A stretch of 64,000 nucleotides of DNA, from positions 682,001 through 746,000 of the forward strand of contig JAPZLL010000014.1 in NCBI GenBank assembly GCA_036250225.1, given 5' to 3'. The stretch's first letter is position 1. The number at the start of each line of letters is the position of its first letter. Both the position numbers and the translations under genes were made by a program. The notes beneath the pieces are model-generated. The model made no database searches. It saw only the letters and a list, made by a program, of their open reading frames with translations, and was not told the DNA's origin. The stretch is from Cercophora sp. LCS_1. Taxonomy: Eukaryota; Ascomycota; Sordariomycetes; Sordariales; Lasiosphaeriaceae. Positions 11,205-21,681 of the stretch are shown piece after piece.

Positions 11205-12369
11205 TTACTGCGCCTTCTTGGGCGCCGCGGCACCGTTGACGTACTTGCTGACATCCGACGCAGCATAGAACTGCCTTGCAGCATTTTTGACTCCGTCCCA
11301 AACCTGGCGGGCTGCAGGTGGAGTCCCCTGAGCACCGACGAGGTTGTCAATGCGCGCCTCGAGTTGGGCGAACGAGTTCTGCACGTGGGTGCTCTGGGCG
11401 AAACGGGCGCGCAGGAAAGCGGTATAAACAGCGAAGAGGATCCAGGAGCGGCGCTGGAAGAAAATGGCCGCCAGGAGGAGACGGATCCAGAGGAGGATCT
11501 CGAGGCTGGAGACAATCGACATCGACGCATCGTAGTAGCGCTTCACGAACGACCCAATCGCCTCGCCCATGGGGTGCTGGGTGTATTGAGGTTTGGCATT
11601 GGGCGACGCGCCAGCCGCAGGGGGGACTTTGGAGGGAGGGATAACGGTCGGGATCAGGTTCGCCCGGGTATACGTGGCGACATGGAAGACCGAGTAGATG
11701 CCGTACGGGAGCATCGCGAGCGAGTACTGGGGCATGAACAGCCAGACAACCGCCATCACTGACTGGGTTAGCCTGACCCCACCTCCCGGCTTGATGAGGG
11801 GTTCATGATCTCAGCTTGAACTTACAAAGATACTGGATGTTCTCATCGGTCAGATAACCCAACGGCCCAGGCTGCTTGGCGCCCGTTTTCTGGCGAGCGC
11901 GCCATGTCTTGTAGACCACGATGCCGTAGGTACCAGCGGCTGCGAGGAATGTGAGCCGATAACAGAACTGGGCCATGCGGCTAGCAGTATTGAACCGAAT
12001 CCACGAGAAGAAATATCGGAAGATGCAGAGTATCAAAGTTGCGTGTCTGTAAGGAGAGCTACGTCAGCCACCTGCCCGTGTCTTAGAGTCTGAGAGCAAC
12101 TCGAGAGCTCGGCCCTGCGAGCTATCGCTGCTGCGCCTGCAAGGGCTCGTCGGGAAGCCGCAGGACCGATGATTCGAGGGAACGAGTGACAAAGGTAAAC
12201 ATACCCCGAGAACCAGGCGACTGCAAGAAAATCGAGGTTAGCTTTGTGACATCAAAGGCCGAGGGCCTGCGGGGCTGGCCCGACGATGGGAACACGTACA
12301 CTGCAAAGTCTGGGCGAGCCTCTGCAATCTCTGGCCCAAGGGCAGATCGGCCGGCGGCGGAGGAGCCAT
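11205..12369 (-). CDS. POM33: POM33/TMEM33-family ER and nuclear-envelope protein
   Basis: Four exons (12369-12300, 12220-12205, 12046-11826, 11758-11205) give 286 residues; exon 2 is only 16 nt. The start is MAPPPPADLPLGQRLQRL. Spliced sequence reads through LQFAWFSGHATLILC into several hydrophobic helices: one around FRYFFSW, one in YRLTFLAAAGTYGIVV, one in AVVWLFMPQYSLAMLPYG and one in SLEILLWIRLLLAAIFF. This order and spacing match the Pom33/Per33/Tts1/TMEM33 family, which shapes the ER and helps nuclear pore complex distribution. The basic C-terminus (AAAPKKAQ) fits the family's peripheral amphipathic or karyopherin-binding tail. The tiny second exon depends on GTACGT/CAG and GTATGT/CAG junctions that each keep the frame. 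Confidence 0.88.
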
Positions 12370-13422
12370 TGTCGTTGAGTGCCTGAGCTGACGATGCTGG
12401 ACAATGTATAAAGCGTGGGTCTGGTCGTATGTTTTGGTTGTTGGTGCGAGTTTCTTTGTCGCGGTCCAAAGCAGCGGAGCGGTGGCTGGTGGATTTGGGA
12501 AGTGGTCGGGTGGTGCCTCCAAGGCCCGGAATTTGTGGTGATGGTCGGTGCGCTGCCAAAAATCAAGCAGGGGTCTGACGTCGGCAACCGATCTCAAACT
12601 CGGCAGGATCGGAAAGCGCAGAAGCTGTTGACGATGCTACCCGCGGCAGGATAGAAGCGCAAACTTGCAAGTCTGTGAGGAGAGACGCTATCAGAGCTTC
12701 CCATCGGCTTTTAGGGCTCGAGAAAAGGCTGCGGGCACCTTGCTCCCTCGTTTCATCCATCGCCCACTTCCGCGACCAGCTCCGCCCAGCCACGTTTGTC
12801 GTCATCACGCACCCACTCCCGCCCACACCAAGAAAACTTGCCAGCATGACAGCTTGCACGTGCAAGCTCCCGGAGCTGTCCCAAACAGCTTATCGTGCAT
12901 GATATTGACGCTTCCAACATCGCTTGACCTTTGCAATCTGATTTTGGTACAAGATCGCTCGCTAACTTCCATCCACCTTTGCAAACCCAGTTCCGAAGCT
13001 TACCTTATCGTTCGTCTCAGATTCTTGTTCTTGCCGCTCGCCTGCGCAACCATTGGGCAGCTAGAGCTCCTGCAAGTTGACGCGACGGGAGGAGCCGACG
13101 TGGATCCAGCGCGATAAGAAACCATCACCAATCAATCAAGCGCGGACTCGCTATTGTTGTTTCAACATCAAACAATGCATGCTGGTTTGCATCTAATGAG
13201 TGACCTCTCAGCTTCAGCGTTTGCGAAGGAAACGTTTGATCGTGGTTGAAGCGGAATGAACTTAACAACCCTAACCCTGAACGCCGGAATGTTGCCGCCG
13301 ACCCAGGGATATCAAGATTCAACATTACAAACAATATGTGTTGCCCCATCATAATCCCCCAAGAAGCATCGCCTTGTGTGCTCTTCGCCAACTCCGAAAT
13401 CCTTCCATCGCAATGACGCTCA
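12370..13422. other. gene-free interval, POM33 upstream region
   Basis: No coding region is supported. It should contain the POM33 promoter and the 3' UTR of the next leftward gene. A double telomeric-type hexamer is listed separately at 13267-13278. Confidence 0.6.
13267..13278 (-). promoter_or_regulatory. two tandem telomeric-type hexamers
   Basis: AACCCTAACCCT on the plus strand equals AGGGTTAGGGTT on the minus strand, exactly two TTAGGG-type units. It lies about 900 bp upstream of POM33 and 145 bp past the stop of the membrane-protein gene. It could be a telobox or an interstitial telomeric relic. Confidence 0.35.
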
Positions 13423-14832
13423 CTACAACCACGTTGTCCCAGTCAGCGGCCAGTTTGAGTCTCTCGTTGTGGGACTCTTAGGACTCTTGGGTGAGGTCGT
13501 CTCATCCCTTGGGTTTTGCGACGTATTTATTGTTGCCTGCTGCAATGGTCTAGTGAGTATTTCGGTATATACCTCACTGGTATCCAGGCTCAAGCGATCC
13601 GATAATTTTTCCCTGGAATGCTTCTGCGCTAGGCTTGCACGGGATGGCAGTCGCGGTAACGGCCCTGTTGGTGGTGGCCCAGGTGGTGGAGAAGTAATGG
13701 TTGAGTAGCTCATTTTCCGTAATGGGCTTTGTGCAGGGGGGCTCCAGTACGAAGCTACTGATGGCCGTGGTGGGTGAGCATGCACCGGCGGAGGAGCAAG
13801 ATATTGCGGACGAGGGCCCGGTTTAACCAACTCTGGGTCTTCACTCATCACCGTTTGGCCGATGGCTTGCTGACCTGGGCTGATTGGTGTTGGAGATTCT
13901 TTCGCAATGTAACTCACAATGGCCCGATCCAGAGCCATGTTGACGTGGACCTCGTCCTCCTGTCGCTTCTTTTCTGCTTGCTCCTCTTCCTCCTGCTTTC
14001 TCTTTTCGTCTCGTTCTTGCTGTTTTGTCTTTCGACGCAGGACAAACATGTAAAACCCGAGGATAGAGATAAGTGTCGAGCCGACGATAGAAGCGACGAC
14101 GGCGCCAGCGACAACAGCGACAGACACCGACCCGGTCTGGGCGGTGACAACAGTTTGGGCCTTGAGTAATGCATGTCAACTAACCGATGAACAGGGACAA
14201 AGCAGAGCACCAACCTGGTATGTCCTATTTGATGGCACCAGAGGGGAGGATGCCGTAGCCAAGCTTGCGGACGCAAGCGCTTCGCTCACTCTGCTGGACG
14301 CAGACTCTTCGACAGCGATGATCGCATCAGACGCTGATGCTTCAACAGCCTGGATCACTCGCGACGCTGAAGCCTGAACGGACAGAACGGCGCTCGAAGA
14401 TGCGGAAGACAGTAAACTCAGTGACCTCTGGAGTTGGCTGATGGATGAAGATAAGCTCTGGGAGAGATATGCCGCATGGGAAGTGGCGGAGGAGAGGGCG
14501 CTGCTCAGAAAGACGATCGTCACGGCCTGGTCACTGACCTGACGACGGTAGAGATCGAGGGTCGGTGCGGCCGTGATACCACACGGGGCCTGGGGCAGTG
14601 ATGTCGTCGCGATCCGTCGTGAAACTGGAGTCTGCTCGGGCACGCTCAGTGCGGCCTGTCCCTCATCCGTACTTGGCCGCGCAGCCATTACATCAGAAGA
14701 CGGTGCTAGACTCCGGACCGAGTCTGCGGCAGCAATGACGATCGGCGTTGCCACATCATCCGAAAGAACAATCGCCGACAAGGAGAGTGACGAAAGGGAT
14801 AGACATAGTAATATTCGTCGTCGCTTTGCCAT
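13423..14832 (-). CDS. single-pass membrane protein, unknown function
   Basis: Exons 14832-14215 and 14160-13423 give 451 residues. The 54-nt intron runs from GTTGGT to CTCAAG and joins the two frames exactly. A basic, hydrophobic N-terminus (MAKRRRILLCLSLSSLSLSA) looks like a signal peptide. Residues about 100-190 form a Ser/Ala-rich, heptad-like helical region with many repeated SAS and ASAS steps. A transmembrane helix follows around residues 215-240 (VAGAVVASIVGSTLISIL), then a strongly charged juxtamembrane stretch rich in Lys and Glu and a long Pro/Ser-rich cytoplasmic tail with PPPGPPPTGPLPRLP. The layout resembles fungal surface sensors of the WSC/Mid2 style, but I see no WSC cysteine domain, so function is not assigned. 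Confidence 0.75.
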
Positions 14833-15905
14833 TGTGTGTGTCCGAGGTTGCAGAATGCCACCGCCGACTCAGCGGCATTCTGGTGAAGCAAGCAAGAACG
14901 GATGGACATTGGGAATCGAGCCATTCAAGTCACAGAATCCCGGCGCCGACTCGGACAGTAGAAAAACTGGTCACTCGACACGATGGCTCGGGATCGCAAG
15001 GGGCGCTTGCCAGGATGTTTGAGCCTCCCCCGGGCTGATACGGAGCATGCCCGCGTCGAGCCCGTGTCGACTGCGCACCGGCATACCGGCCGGAACTGAC
15101 ACGGATAGCGGCGGGCCAGGACACCATCCGAATTTGTGATTCGACCGCATATGGCTCAGGGGAAACAAAGTCGAAACCGTTGTCCACTTACCGGCCACAC
15201 CGAGGGATAGAAAGGCCAGCAAACTTCAGATGAAAGCTTTCTCCTTACATTGTTGCGCGAGCTCAGAGCTTCACGCTGCGGCGCAGCTTCGCAACCAGCT
15301 ACCCTATTTGGTCGCCGCTTGCAGGTTACGCATGAGAGCACCCGTGATGCGCACACCGACAACCCCCACCAGCTGCTCAACACTTGAATGAGGCCGCCGT
15401 TTTCAGTTGCTTCTTTCGAGGCACTTTCTCGATGTGGCGGGGACCAGCGAAGATGGTTGATCGTTGCGCGCTGACTCGACCGCGACGTCGTGCGATGGGG
15501 AGTGGGATCCCAACGGCGAGCCGACTCCACGGCGACGAAACAGGAGACCGTCGCTGGCTTTGCCCCTTGCGATAGGCCAGTCACATTCTTCAACGCCGCC
15601 CATTCCGATAGCAACAAGAAGCGAAGGGAGAATCGGGTCCGATTAAGATTGTTCAGCCCTGTGAAGCGTAAATGCCGATCCAAGTCTTGCTGCATCACGG
15701 AGGCGAACACAAGGATGCGCCTCAAACCGTGTCTCGGCAGCGGTCTCATCCGCCCTACCTGCCGGCGATGCCACCTGCTCGCAGCTGCGAGCAGGGATGA
15801 GCATCACCCCGCCATCAACCCCTGAACAGCCCCTCACCACCGACAATCGCATCACCAACTCAAGACCAGCGCCCGCCAACCTCGCAACTCCAGCCAACAG
15901 CAGCA
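14833..15905. other. divergent intergenic region
   Basis: Lies between two divergently transcribed starts (14832 leftward, 15906 rightward) and should hold both promoters. A minus-strand open frame at 15156-15749 has no recognisable features and is not called. Confidence 0.6.
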
Positions 15906-16440
15906 ATGGCAACAATTGGTACCCTGGAGCGTGTGTCCGCCTCCACCCTCTCCAGGCTAATTCTAGCCCAACAAGCCGCCGGAACAGCAACAACCAACCC
16001 CTCCGAAACCCCCATCGCAATCATCGACGTGCGCGACGACGGTACGACCCCCTCCCTAATCCTCACCCGGTCCACCATAAACTAACCCCCAATCACAAGA
16101 TTATATCGGTGGCCACATCAAAGGCGCCAAAAACGTCCCCTCTCGAAGCCTCGACGCCATGCTCCCAACCCTCGTCCGACAACTAGAGAACAAAGAAACC
16201 GTCGTCTTCCACTGCGCGCTCTCCCAACAGCGCGGTCCCAGCGCAGCGCTACGATATATCCGAGAGAAGGAGCGCCTGCGTCCCAAGGGCGGCGCAAACA
16301 AGGAGGGCGAGGGCAAGAAACCGGATCAAAAAGTCTACGTGCTCGACCTGGGTTTTGTGGGGTGGCAGGAGGTGTACGGGACCGATGAGAGATTGACAGA
16401 GGGCTACCGGAAGGAATTGTGGGAGGACTACGAGGGTTGA
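15906..16440 (+). CDS. YCH1: rhodanese/Cdc25-like phosphatase, YCH1/Arr2 type
   Basis: Exons 15906-16041 and 16100-16440 give 158 residues; the 58-nt intron has GTACGA, two CTAA-type branch candidates and CACAAG. The rhodanese fold is recognisable: IAIIDVRDDDYIGGHIKGA near residue 37, then the active-site loop HCALSQQRGPSAA, a Cys-x5-Arg motif as in Cdc25-like phosphatases and yeast Ych1/Arr2. The C-terminal VYVLDLGFVGWQEVYG matches the last rhodanese strand and helix. The protein probably acts as a small phosphatase or arsenate reductase in cytosol or nucleus. There is no arsenic-resistance neighbour to favour the second role. Confidence 0.88.
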
Positions 16441-16835
16441 AGAACTCGGCTTTGGGCCCTTTCAATTGGCGCCCGACTCCCTCAACAAGGCAAGCGGCTA
16501 CAAGGTGGTCGTCGACTAAAGCAATTAGGTTCCGATACATTATCCTTTCAAGAACTCTTCCCAGCCACATCACCGTCCTATCATAGGCATCCGATAAACC
16601 TGAACCTGTGCCACCCTTTACGCGGGCAAGGCCAAGCCCAGGGAATGGATGGGCGCATTTCGGTACGCAAGTCACCGAGCACGTTCCGTCTCCAACACCG
16701 CGCAAGGAACGCCAGTCCCCCTGCCCACGAAAGCGAGATGGAGGCAAAAAAGAATTGCATTATAGGAAGTGTCTCGACGAGACAGGTAGAATACTCGAAA
16801 TTATACATTCCTCCACCGCCAGCCAGCTTCATTCA
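16441..16835. other. convergent intergenic spacer
   Basis: Separates the convergent stops of the rhodanese-like gene and the cysteine-rich secreted-protein gene. Nothing is seen beyond presumed 3' untranslated sequence. Confidence 0.6.
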
Positions 16836-17537
16836 CTACCACCCCTTCGGCTTGCCTTTGCATTCGCTGATCTCGGCCTTTCCTTTCACTGACGCCATCT
16901 CGATCGTGTATCCATCCTTGTCCTCGACAATGCCCTTGATCCACTGGTGATTGGGGAGACTAGGCCTCTTGTTGCAGTTGTCGACGATGTATTGAAGATG
17001 GTCTCCAAAGTCCTTGCAATCCCGGGCGATGGTCCACTCGTTCTGATTACACCAAAACACGCCCACCTTGGAAATGCAGGTGAGCATCTTGCACGAGTTT
17101 CCCTCAAGGGTGCATTTGCCGCTCGCTCCGTTGCGGTAAAAATCCACGACTTGTTTGGCATTACCTATCTGGACAGCCGGGCGACCGACGGAGCACGAGT
17201 GACCCTGTCCAAGCACGCACGTTAGTCACTGCACTTGCTTGTTGTGAGGAAGGGCAGGGACATCCGTTACCTTGATGAGTGCGCGGGTGGCCAGAGGAGC
17301 GAGAAGGTTTTCGCTCCCGACGCTGCTGGGGACAGGCGGGAGATCAGCGATGACTGGGAATCCCTCCTCGTCGGCGTCGACCAGAGTCGTAGCGTTCAGG
17401 GGTTGGGAGGTATGCGGAAAGCCCTGCTCGTATCAAGATTTGTCGGGAAGTCCTCTAGGGCGGGGGCTCCTGGGGGTCGAGCTCACCTTCGCAGTCGCCA
17501 ACAGGGCGAGGACGACGGTTTGATACGACACCTTCAT
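16836..17537 (-). CDS. small secreted cysteine-rich protein
   Basis: Exons 17537-17487, 17423-17271 and 17204-16836 give 190 residues; both introns are phase 0, with GTGAGC...GAGCAG and GTAACG...GACAG. The first exon is almost exactly a signal peptide (MKVSYQTVVLALLATAK). Exon 2 is a cysteine-free spacer with Pro and acidic residues, perhaps a propeptide. Exon 3 holds eight cysteines (GHSC, GKC, NSC, LTC, FWC, RDC, DNC, SEC), an even number consistent with four disulfides, and an aromatic-rich core around VFWCNQNEW. I do not recognise the family; size, secretion signal and cysteine pattern are effector-like or antimicrobial-like, which is inference only. Confidence 0.75.
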
Positions 17538-18245
17538 TTTGGACGATGTTTGGTGAAACAGAGCGAAAGAGCAACGAACAATAGTGGGAGTAGACTGGCC
17601 GGCTAGCGATGGTGATGTTGGTGATGAGTGATGACCCGCTGGCTGCTGACGAGAGAGAATTGGGAACTGGGGGCTCACCTCGAGCAAAGTTTTGAAGCGA
17701 GTGCCGGGTGGGCTTAGGTGACCCTCTCGATTTTAGGAAAGAGCAGGGCATGGCATGGAAAGAGGGAATGGGCAACGTGGGCGTTGGAAGTGGCTTCCCT
17801 TCATCAAGATTGGGTTTGGTGGCTTCCTCGGCACATGATGAGGGCTTTCGGGTGTTGGGCTTATCGGTATTTCAGCATCAAGGCGGCCGTATCAGCACAC
17901 TGAAAGGCCTTGTGATATTCTACCCGACGTCGTATCTTTGACGAAAATTTGACTCTGGACATTTGGCCGAGGCGTGCCTTCCATACCCGTTTCCGGAGAC
18001 TCCTCGCGATTGCCATGCTCATTGCACCGGCCCCCAAGCTCTCCGGGGGCGCTTTGTCAAAGTTTTTCATTGGTAGCCCTTGCGTCCGTATGCGCCATTT
18101 GGCATAAGAGGCGACGCTGGAGATATTTGCCAACGACGTCAAATCAAACCACTTCATCGTCTGTCACCCACACTCAATTCCCAGTACCCCTTCTCAGCCA
18201 CACACAGAAACGTGCACACAAAGCTACTACCTCAATGCCGCAAAG
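17538..18245. other. divergent intergenic region
   Basis: Upstream of the leftward secreted-protein gene and of the uncertain rightward ORF at 18246. A minus-strand frame at 17861-18157 has no start context or family features. Confidence 0.5.
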
Positions 18246-18799
18246 ATGTATACCAATGCTCCCGTTGTGCGCCGGGAGGCTCAACTGGCAAACCCACAAG
18301 TGTTCAAGCTGCTCGTTCCTACGGTTGTGCAGTCGGAGGTCGAGACAACAGACGCAGCCCTCTTCAAAGAGTACGCTGTAAAGGGCTTCTGCGGGATGCA
18401 AGAATCGTTTCGCGAGCGCTTCAACTACAACTGCCCAATCATATACGAGGCCCCAAGTTCCGAAACTGACCGCTTTTAGTCAGGCGTGGGGAGCTTTCTC
18501 GTCGGTGTCCTCCACGTCTTTTTCTGGGTTGCCGTCGTCCTCTTCGCCATTGGGGTGTTGACTGCGCTGTTCGAGGGAATCAGGACTTGTTGGATCAAGT
18601 TCGAGAAGTTTGATAAGACCAAGCGTGCAGCGGATGTTGAGCAAGGGCAAGGTATCAGACCGTTCCGGCAGAAGAGGAAGCCGTCTCACCGTACGATCCA
18701 GCACCAGAACACATGCGGCAAACATCAACCGCACCCACCACCGCGGTCGGAACCAACGCTATTAACGGGAACACCACGGTTGCCGCCCGCGATCAGTAG
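18246..18799 (+). CDS. possible small membrane protein, interrupted frame
   Basis: From the ATG at 18246 an open frame of 77 codons (MYTNAPVVRREAQLANPQ...) ends at TAG 18477-18479. The same frame resumes at once and encodes a strong transmembrane helix (VGVLHVFFWVAVVLFAIGVL) followed by basic residues. Further on the coding-like frame shifts: the last part reads best in another frame, with PAEEEAVSPYDPAPEHM and NAINGNTTVAARDQ before a stop ending at 18799. The TAG looks like a splice acceptor (CTGAC, 8 nt, then TTTTAG), and a GTAAAG donor at 18378 would remove it in phase as a 102-nt intron. No clean splice explains the later frame change. It is either a real gene with unresolved introns or a decaying one; I recognise no family. 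Confidence 0.35.
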
Positions 18800-19285
18800 A
18801 TAACTGGTGCGAAGGATGAGGGTGTCAGGGATGCTACCACTTCAACTGGTCTCGACCGGCGTAGCTTTCGCCGTTAGGCGTAAGGCCTTGGAGATACGGG
18901 TGTATCTCGTTTGTGTTGAAGCAATTTCCACTCTTACCTCGTTCTTAGCGTGGAGTTTATGTTGGCAGACATTCACAAGCCCAGCACTTGGTTGGGACGA
19001 GTGACAGATGGGGCTTCGTCGTCAGGGGACCGGAAAAAACATGTTCGACTTTAAGCAGGAGATACACAAAGGATGTTACTGCAATGTCACCCATCCACAT
19101 TACTACCTGTGTCAACTACATAGACTATCGACAAAAAACTGTTGACTCAACCTGACGCCCACCCCGCGATGCAACCAAATCCAAAAACCTGAAGCCCGGC
19201 ACGGTATCATCCTTTCCACCCAAACCCCTACCACCCAGATCAAGACGTATAACGCCCAACTAAAAGAACCTTACCAACTTTGACA
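18800..19285. other. convergent intergenic spacer
   Basis: No coding signal. Presumed 3' regions of the uncertain ORF to the left and the leftward membrane-protein gene to the right. Confidence 0.55.
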
Positions 19286-20095
19286 TCAAAACCTCGTCCG
19301 ATCCTGCCGCCTCAACTCCTCCCGGAACACATTCCTATCCTGACCGCCATTCATAGCCATGGCGTTCATCCTCAGCCCATTCATATCCGTGGTGACGACC
19401 TTGATATCCTGGCCTCTTATCTGACTTCTACTCCTCCCAAGCCCAAGCCCAAACCTCCCTCCACTCCTTTCGGTCCGCGGGTTATAACGCCGTCGTCGGA
19501 AAGCAAACATGTTTCTGAGGAAGTCGGGGTTCCTCCTCTTGAACCACACGCAGAAACCCAAGGAACACAGCGTCAAGATGCCAAACACAATCGGCAGTGC
19601 AATGGCCACGGGGTTCGCCCCAGTAGCTGCGTTGTTGTTGTTGTTATTGTTGCCATTGTTGATGTTACCGCCACGGTTACCGCCTTGTGCTGGCGGTTGA
19701 GCGTTGTTGTTATTGCTCGCCACGATCTGAATGAATGGGCCGGGGTTCCTGCCTCCCCGTGTGGTGATGTTGATCTCAGACGGCTCCGCGAGGAACATCC
19801 GTGCTGGCGCTGAGATGAAGCCCTGTGCAAGATAGTCTGGGAGGACGTTCCATGTGAAGCGGCCGATAGATGTGGGGATAAGTTCAGAAGTAAAGCCGTC
19901 CTGGCCGCCCTGGGCGACGCCATCGGAGGCAGAGATGCTGAAGTCGGCTTGCACGCGGACGAACGGGACTTCAGTTGAGTTGAAGAATGTTGGGTCCCAT
20001 GTCACTTCGAACGGTCGGCCGACTGGTATTTGCTGGTTTTGCGTGGGCGAGCAAAAGGGGGCGTTGGGCCCGTTGAAGTTGCTGCAGAGTGACAT
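19286..20095 (-). CDS. membrane protein with Asn-rich linker, unknown function
   Basis: One exon of 269 residues beginning MSLCSNFNGPNAPFCSPTQ. The N-terminal 125 residues look like an extracellular beta-rich domain with FEVTWDPTFFNSTEV, VRVQADFSIS and WNVLPDYLAQGF. An Asn/Gly-rich linker follows at about 128-160, then a transmembrane helix (VAIALPIVFGILTLCSLGF) around 162-182 and a basic cytoplasmic tail with repeated Arg. Two N-glycosylation sequons (NSTE, NITT) support surface exposure of the first part. There is no classic signal peptide at this start, so either the single helix acts as a signal anchor or a first exon is missing; upstream in the minus sense there is a hydrophobic stretch but no ATG. 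Confidence 0.7.
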   Translation of the reverse strand: MSLCSNFNGPNAPFCSPTQNQQIPVGRPFEVTWDPTFFNSTEVPFVRVQADFSISASDGVAQGGQDGFTSELIPTSIGRFTWNVLPDYLAQGFISAPARMFLAEPSEINITTRGGRNPGPFIQIVASNNNNAQPPAQGGNRGGNINNGNNNNNNNAATGANPVAIALPIVFGILTLCSLGFCVWFKRRNPDFLRNMFAFRRRRYNPRTERSGGRFGLGLGRSRSQIRGQDIKVVTTDMNGLRMNAMAMNGGQDRNVFREELRRQDRTRF

Positions 20096-21681
20096 GATGG
20101 TGAAAGGGGGCTACCAGAGCCGGGAGTCGTGGTAGAGTGATCCTGATGAACGAAGGAGAGTTTTGAGAGCCAAGAAATTCCAGAAGCCAGCAATGAGAAT
20201 CAAGAGCGCGGATCTCTTGATATATGCGGCGCGGATGTGATGGGGGAGGAAAGGTGTGCATCCTCTCTCCCGGCTCGTGCTTCATCCCATCTTTGCCCTC
20301 TCCCAGCCGGGCGATCGTGAAGCAGACAGGGGGGCAGGGAGACAAAAATGCAAATACCGCCTTCTTTCATGCATCGTCATGTCCTCCAGCGATCACCACC
20401 GCGAGCCTTGGAGGCAGCCCACGGACCCCTTTGGGACCCCTGAAACGCGAACTCGGAGACGCTGAAGAAATCGTGGGGAACCCCTGCATATCATCCCGCT
20501 CGGGAAACCTCCACACTACCGATCGGAGAAAGCGGTCGGGCCCTCGCCAAAAGAGCGAACAAGCAATGGGGGATGCGCAATCTCACGCAGGGTCATCCTG
20601 GTTGCTCAGGATGTTTTGTGGGGGACCCCTGAATTGTGTCGGGGGGCAGAGGTGTAAGTACCACACTGGCTGGGAAAGAGAGCGCACTGACGGTGGGATG
20701 AGTTATGTGTTTGGGGTTGGATTCCAGGGCCCCTAAGGGTGGTTATGTTGGAACTTTTGGTGATTGTCATGAAGGAGCCCTCGGTGAAGGGGACAAGACG
20801 CCGGGCATTGCGATCCAAGCCGGCAAAATAGAAGACAAGAAAACAAATAGTGGGGAGTGGAGAGCGGCTATGGAATTCTCCGAGCGAGCGACGGCTGCCG
20901 CCAGATTGATCTCCCGGTCGGGTATACCTGTAAATACCAAGTTTTTGGAACTCGATGTGATCTGACCGGGCTGAAACGCGGAGGACAGCGGACACAATGG
21001 GTCCCTGTGCGGATCATCAGACCACAATGAATAACTGTTCGGCAACGGCAGTCGGCATGAAGGATGAGGGTGACCAACCAACGTCTCGATCGGGAGAAGG
21101 AGCATTTTGATCGGGTGGATACATTCTCAAGTGAAAAGCGCCTTCCTCACAACAGACATGTTGCGATCAAACCTCCAATTTTCGCAAAACCCCCCCGCTC
21201 GCACAAGCATCCAATGGCTGTGTTAGAAACCCCCTTCGATAATCAAATTTATTGAATGCATGCGCGTGCAACTGACCATAGCGATAAAGATAGATGAGAA
21301 ACTTTAGTAGTGGCTTGCGGCTAGACTTACGGCACTGTTGGTCTTTCGGGTAGAATATGGGACTTCAATGATGGCCCCAACAACATTCCGAGTCTTTGTG
21401 ATGATCATCACGATGATGGTGTCAGTACCAAGCCTGGCGGAGGCATGCAGGCTGAATGCCGAGAACGAGCACCCTTTCTGAGATGGCGTCCAGGTTGGAA
21501 AAACCACCAAGGGAAGGTATTTCCACGACGGTGGGCAGTCCTCTCCTTCCGTGTAGCGCTTTTCGATTCCTCCGATTTCGCGGCCTGCAAAGTCGTCTTG
21601 CTCCGAGCCCTTCATCAAGATACCTTCATCTTCGACCTTCGATCAACCGCACTTCTCACTTTTGCGTAAATTAAAGACAAG
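20096..21681. other. divergent intergenic region
   Basis: About 1.6 kb between divergent starts at 20095 and 21682 with no supported gene. Overlapping open frames on both strands lack features. Confidence 0.6.

Noticed and set aside
15156..15749. 197-codon minus-strand open frame
   Set aside because: Lies wholly in a divergent promoter region and shows no protein-like patterning.
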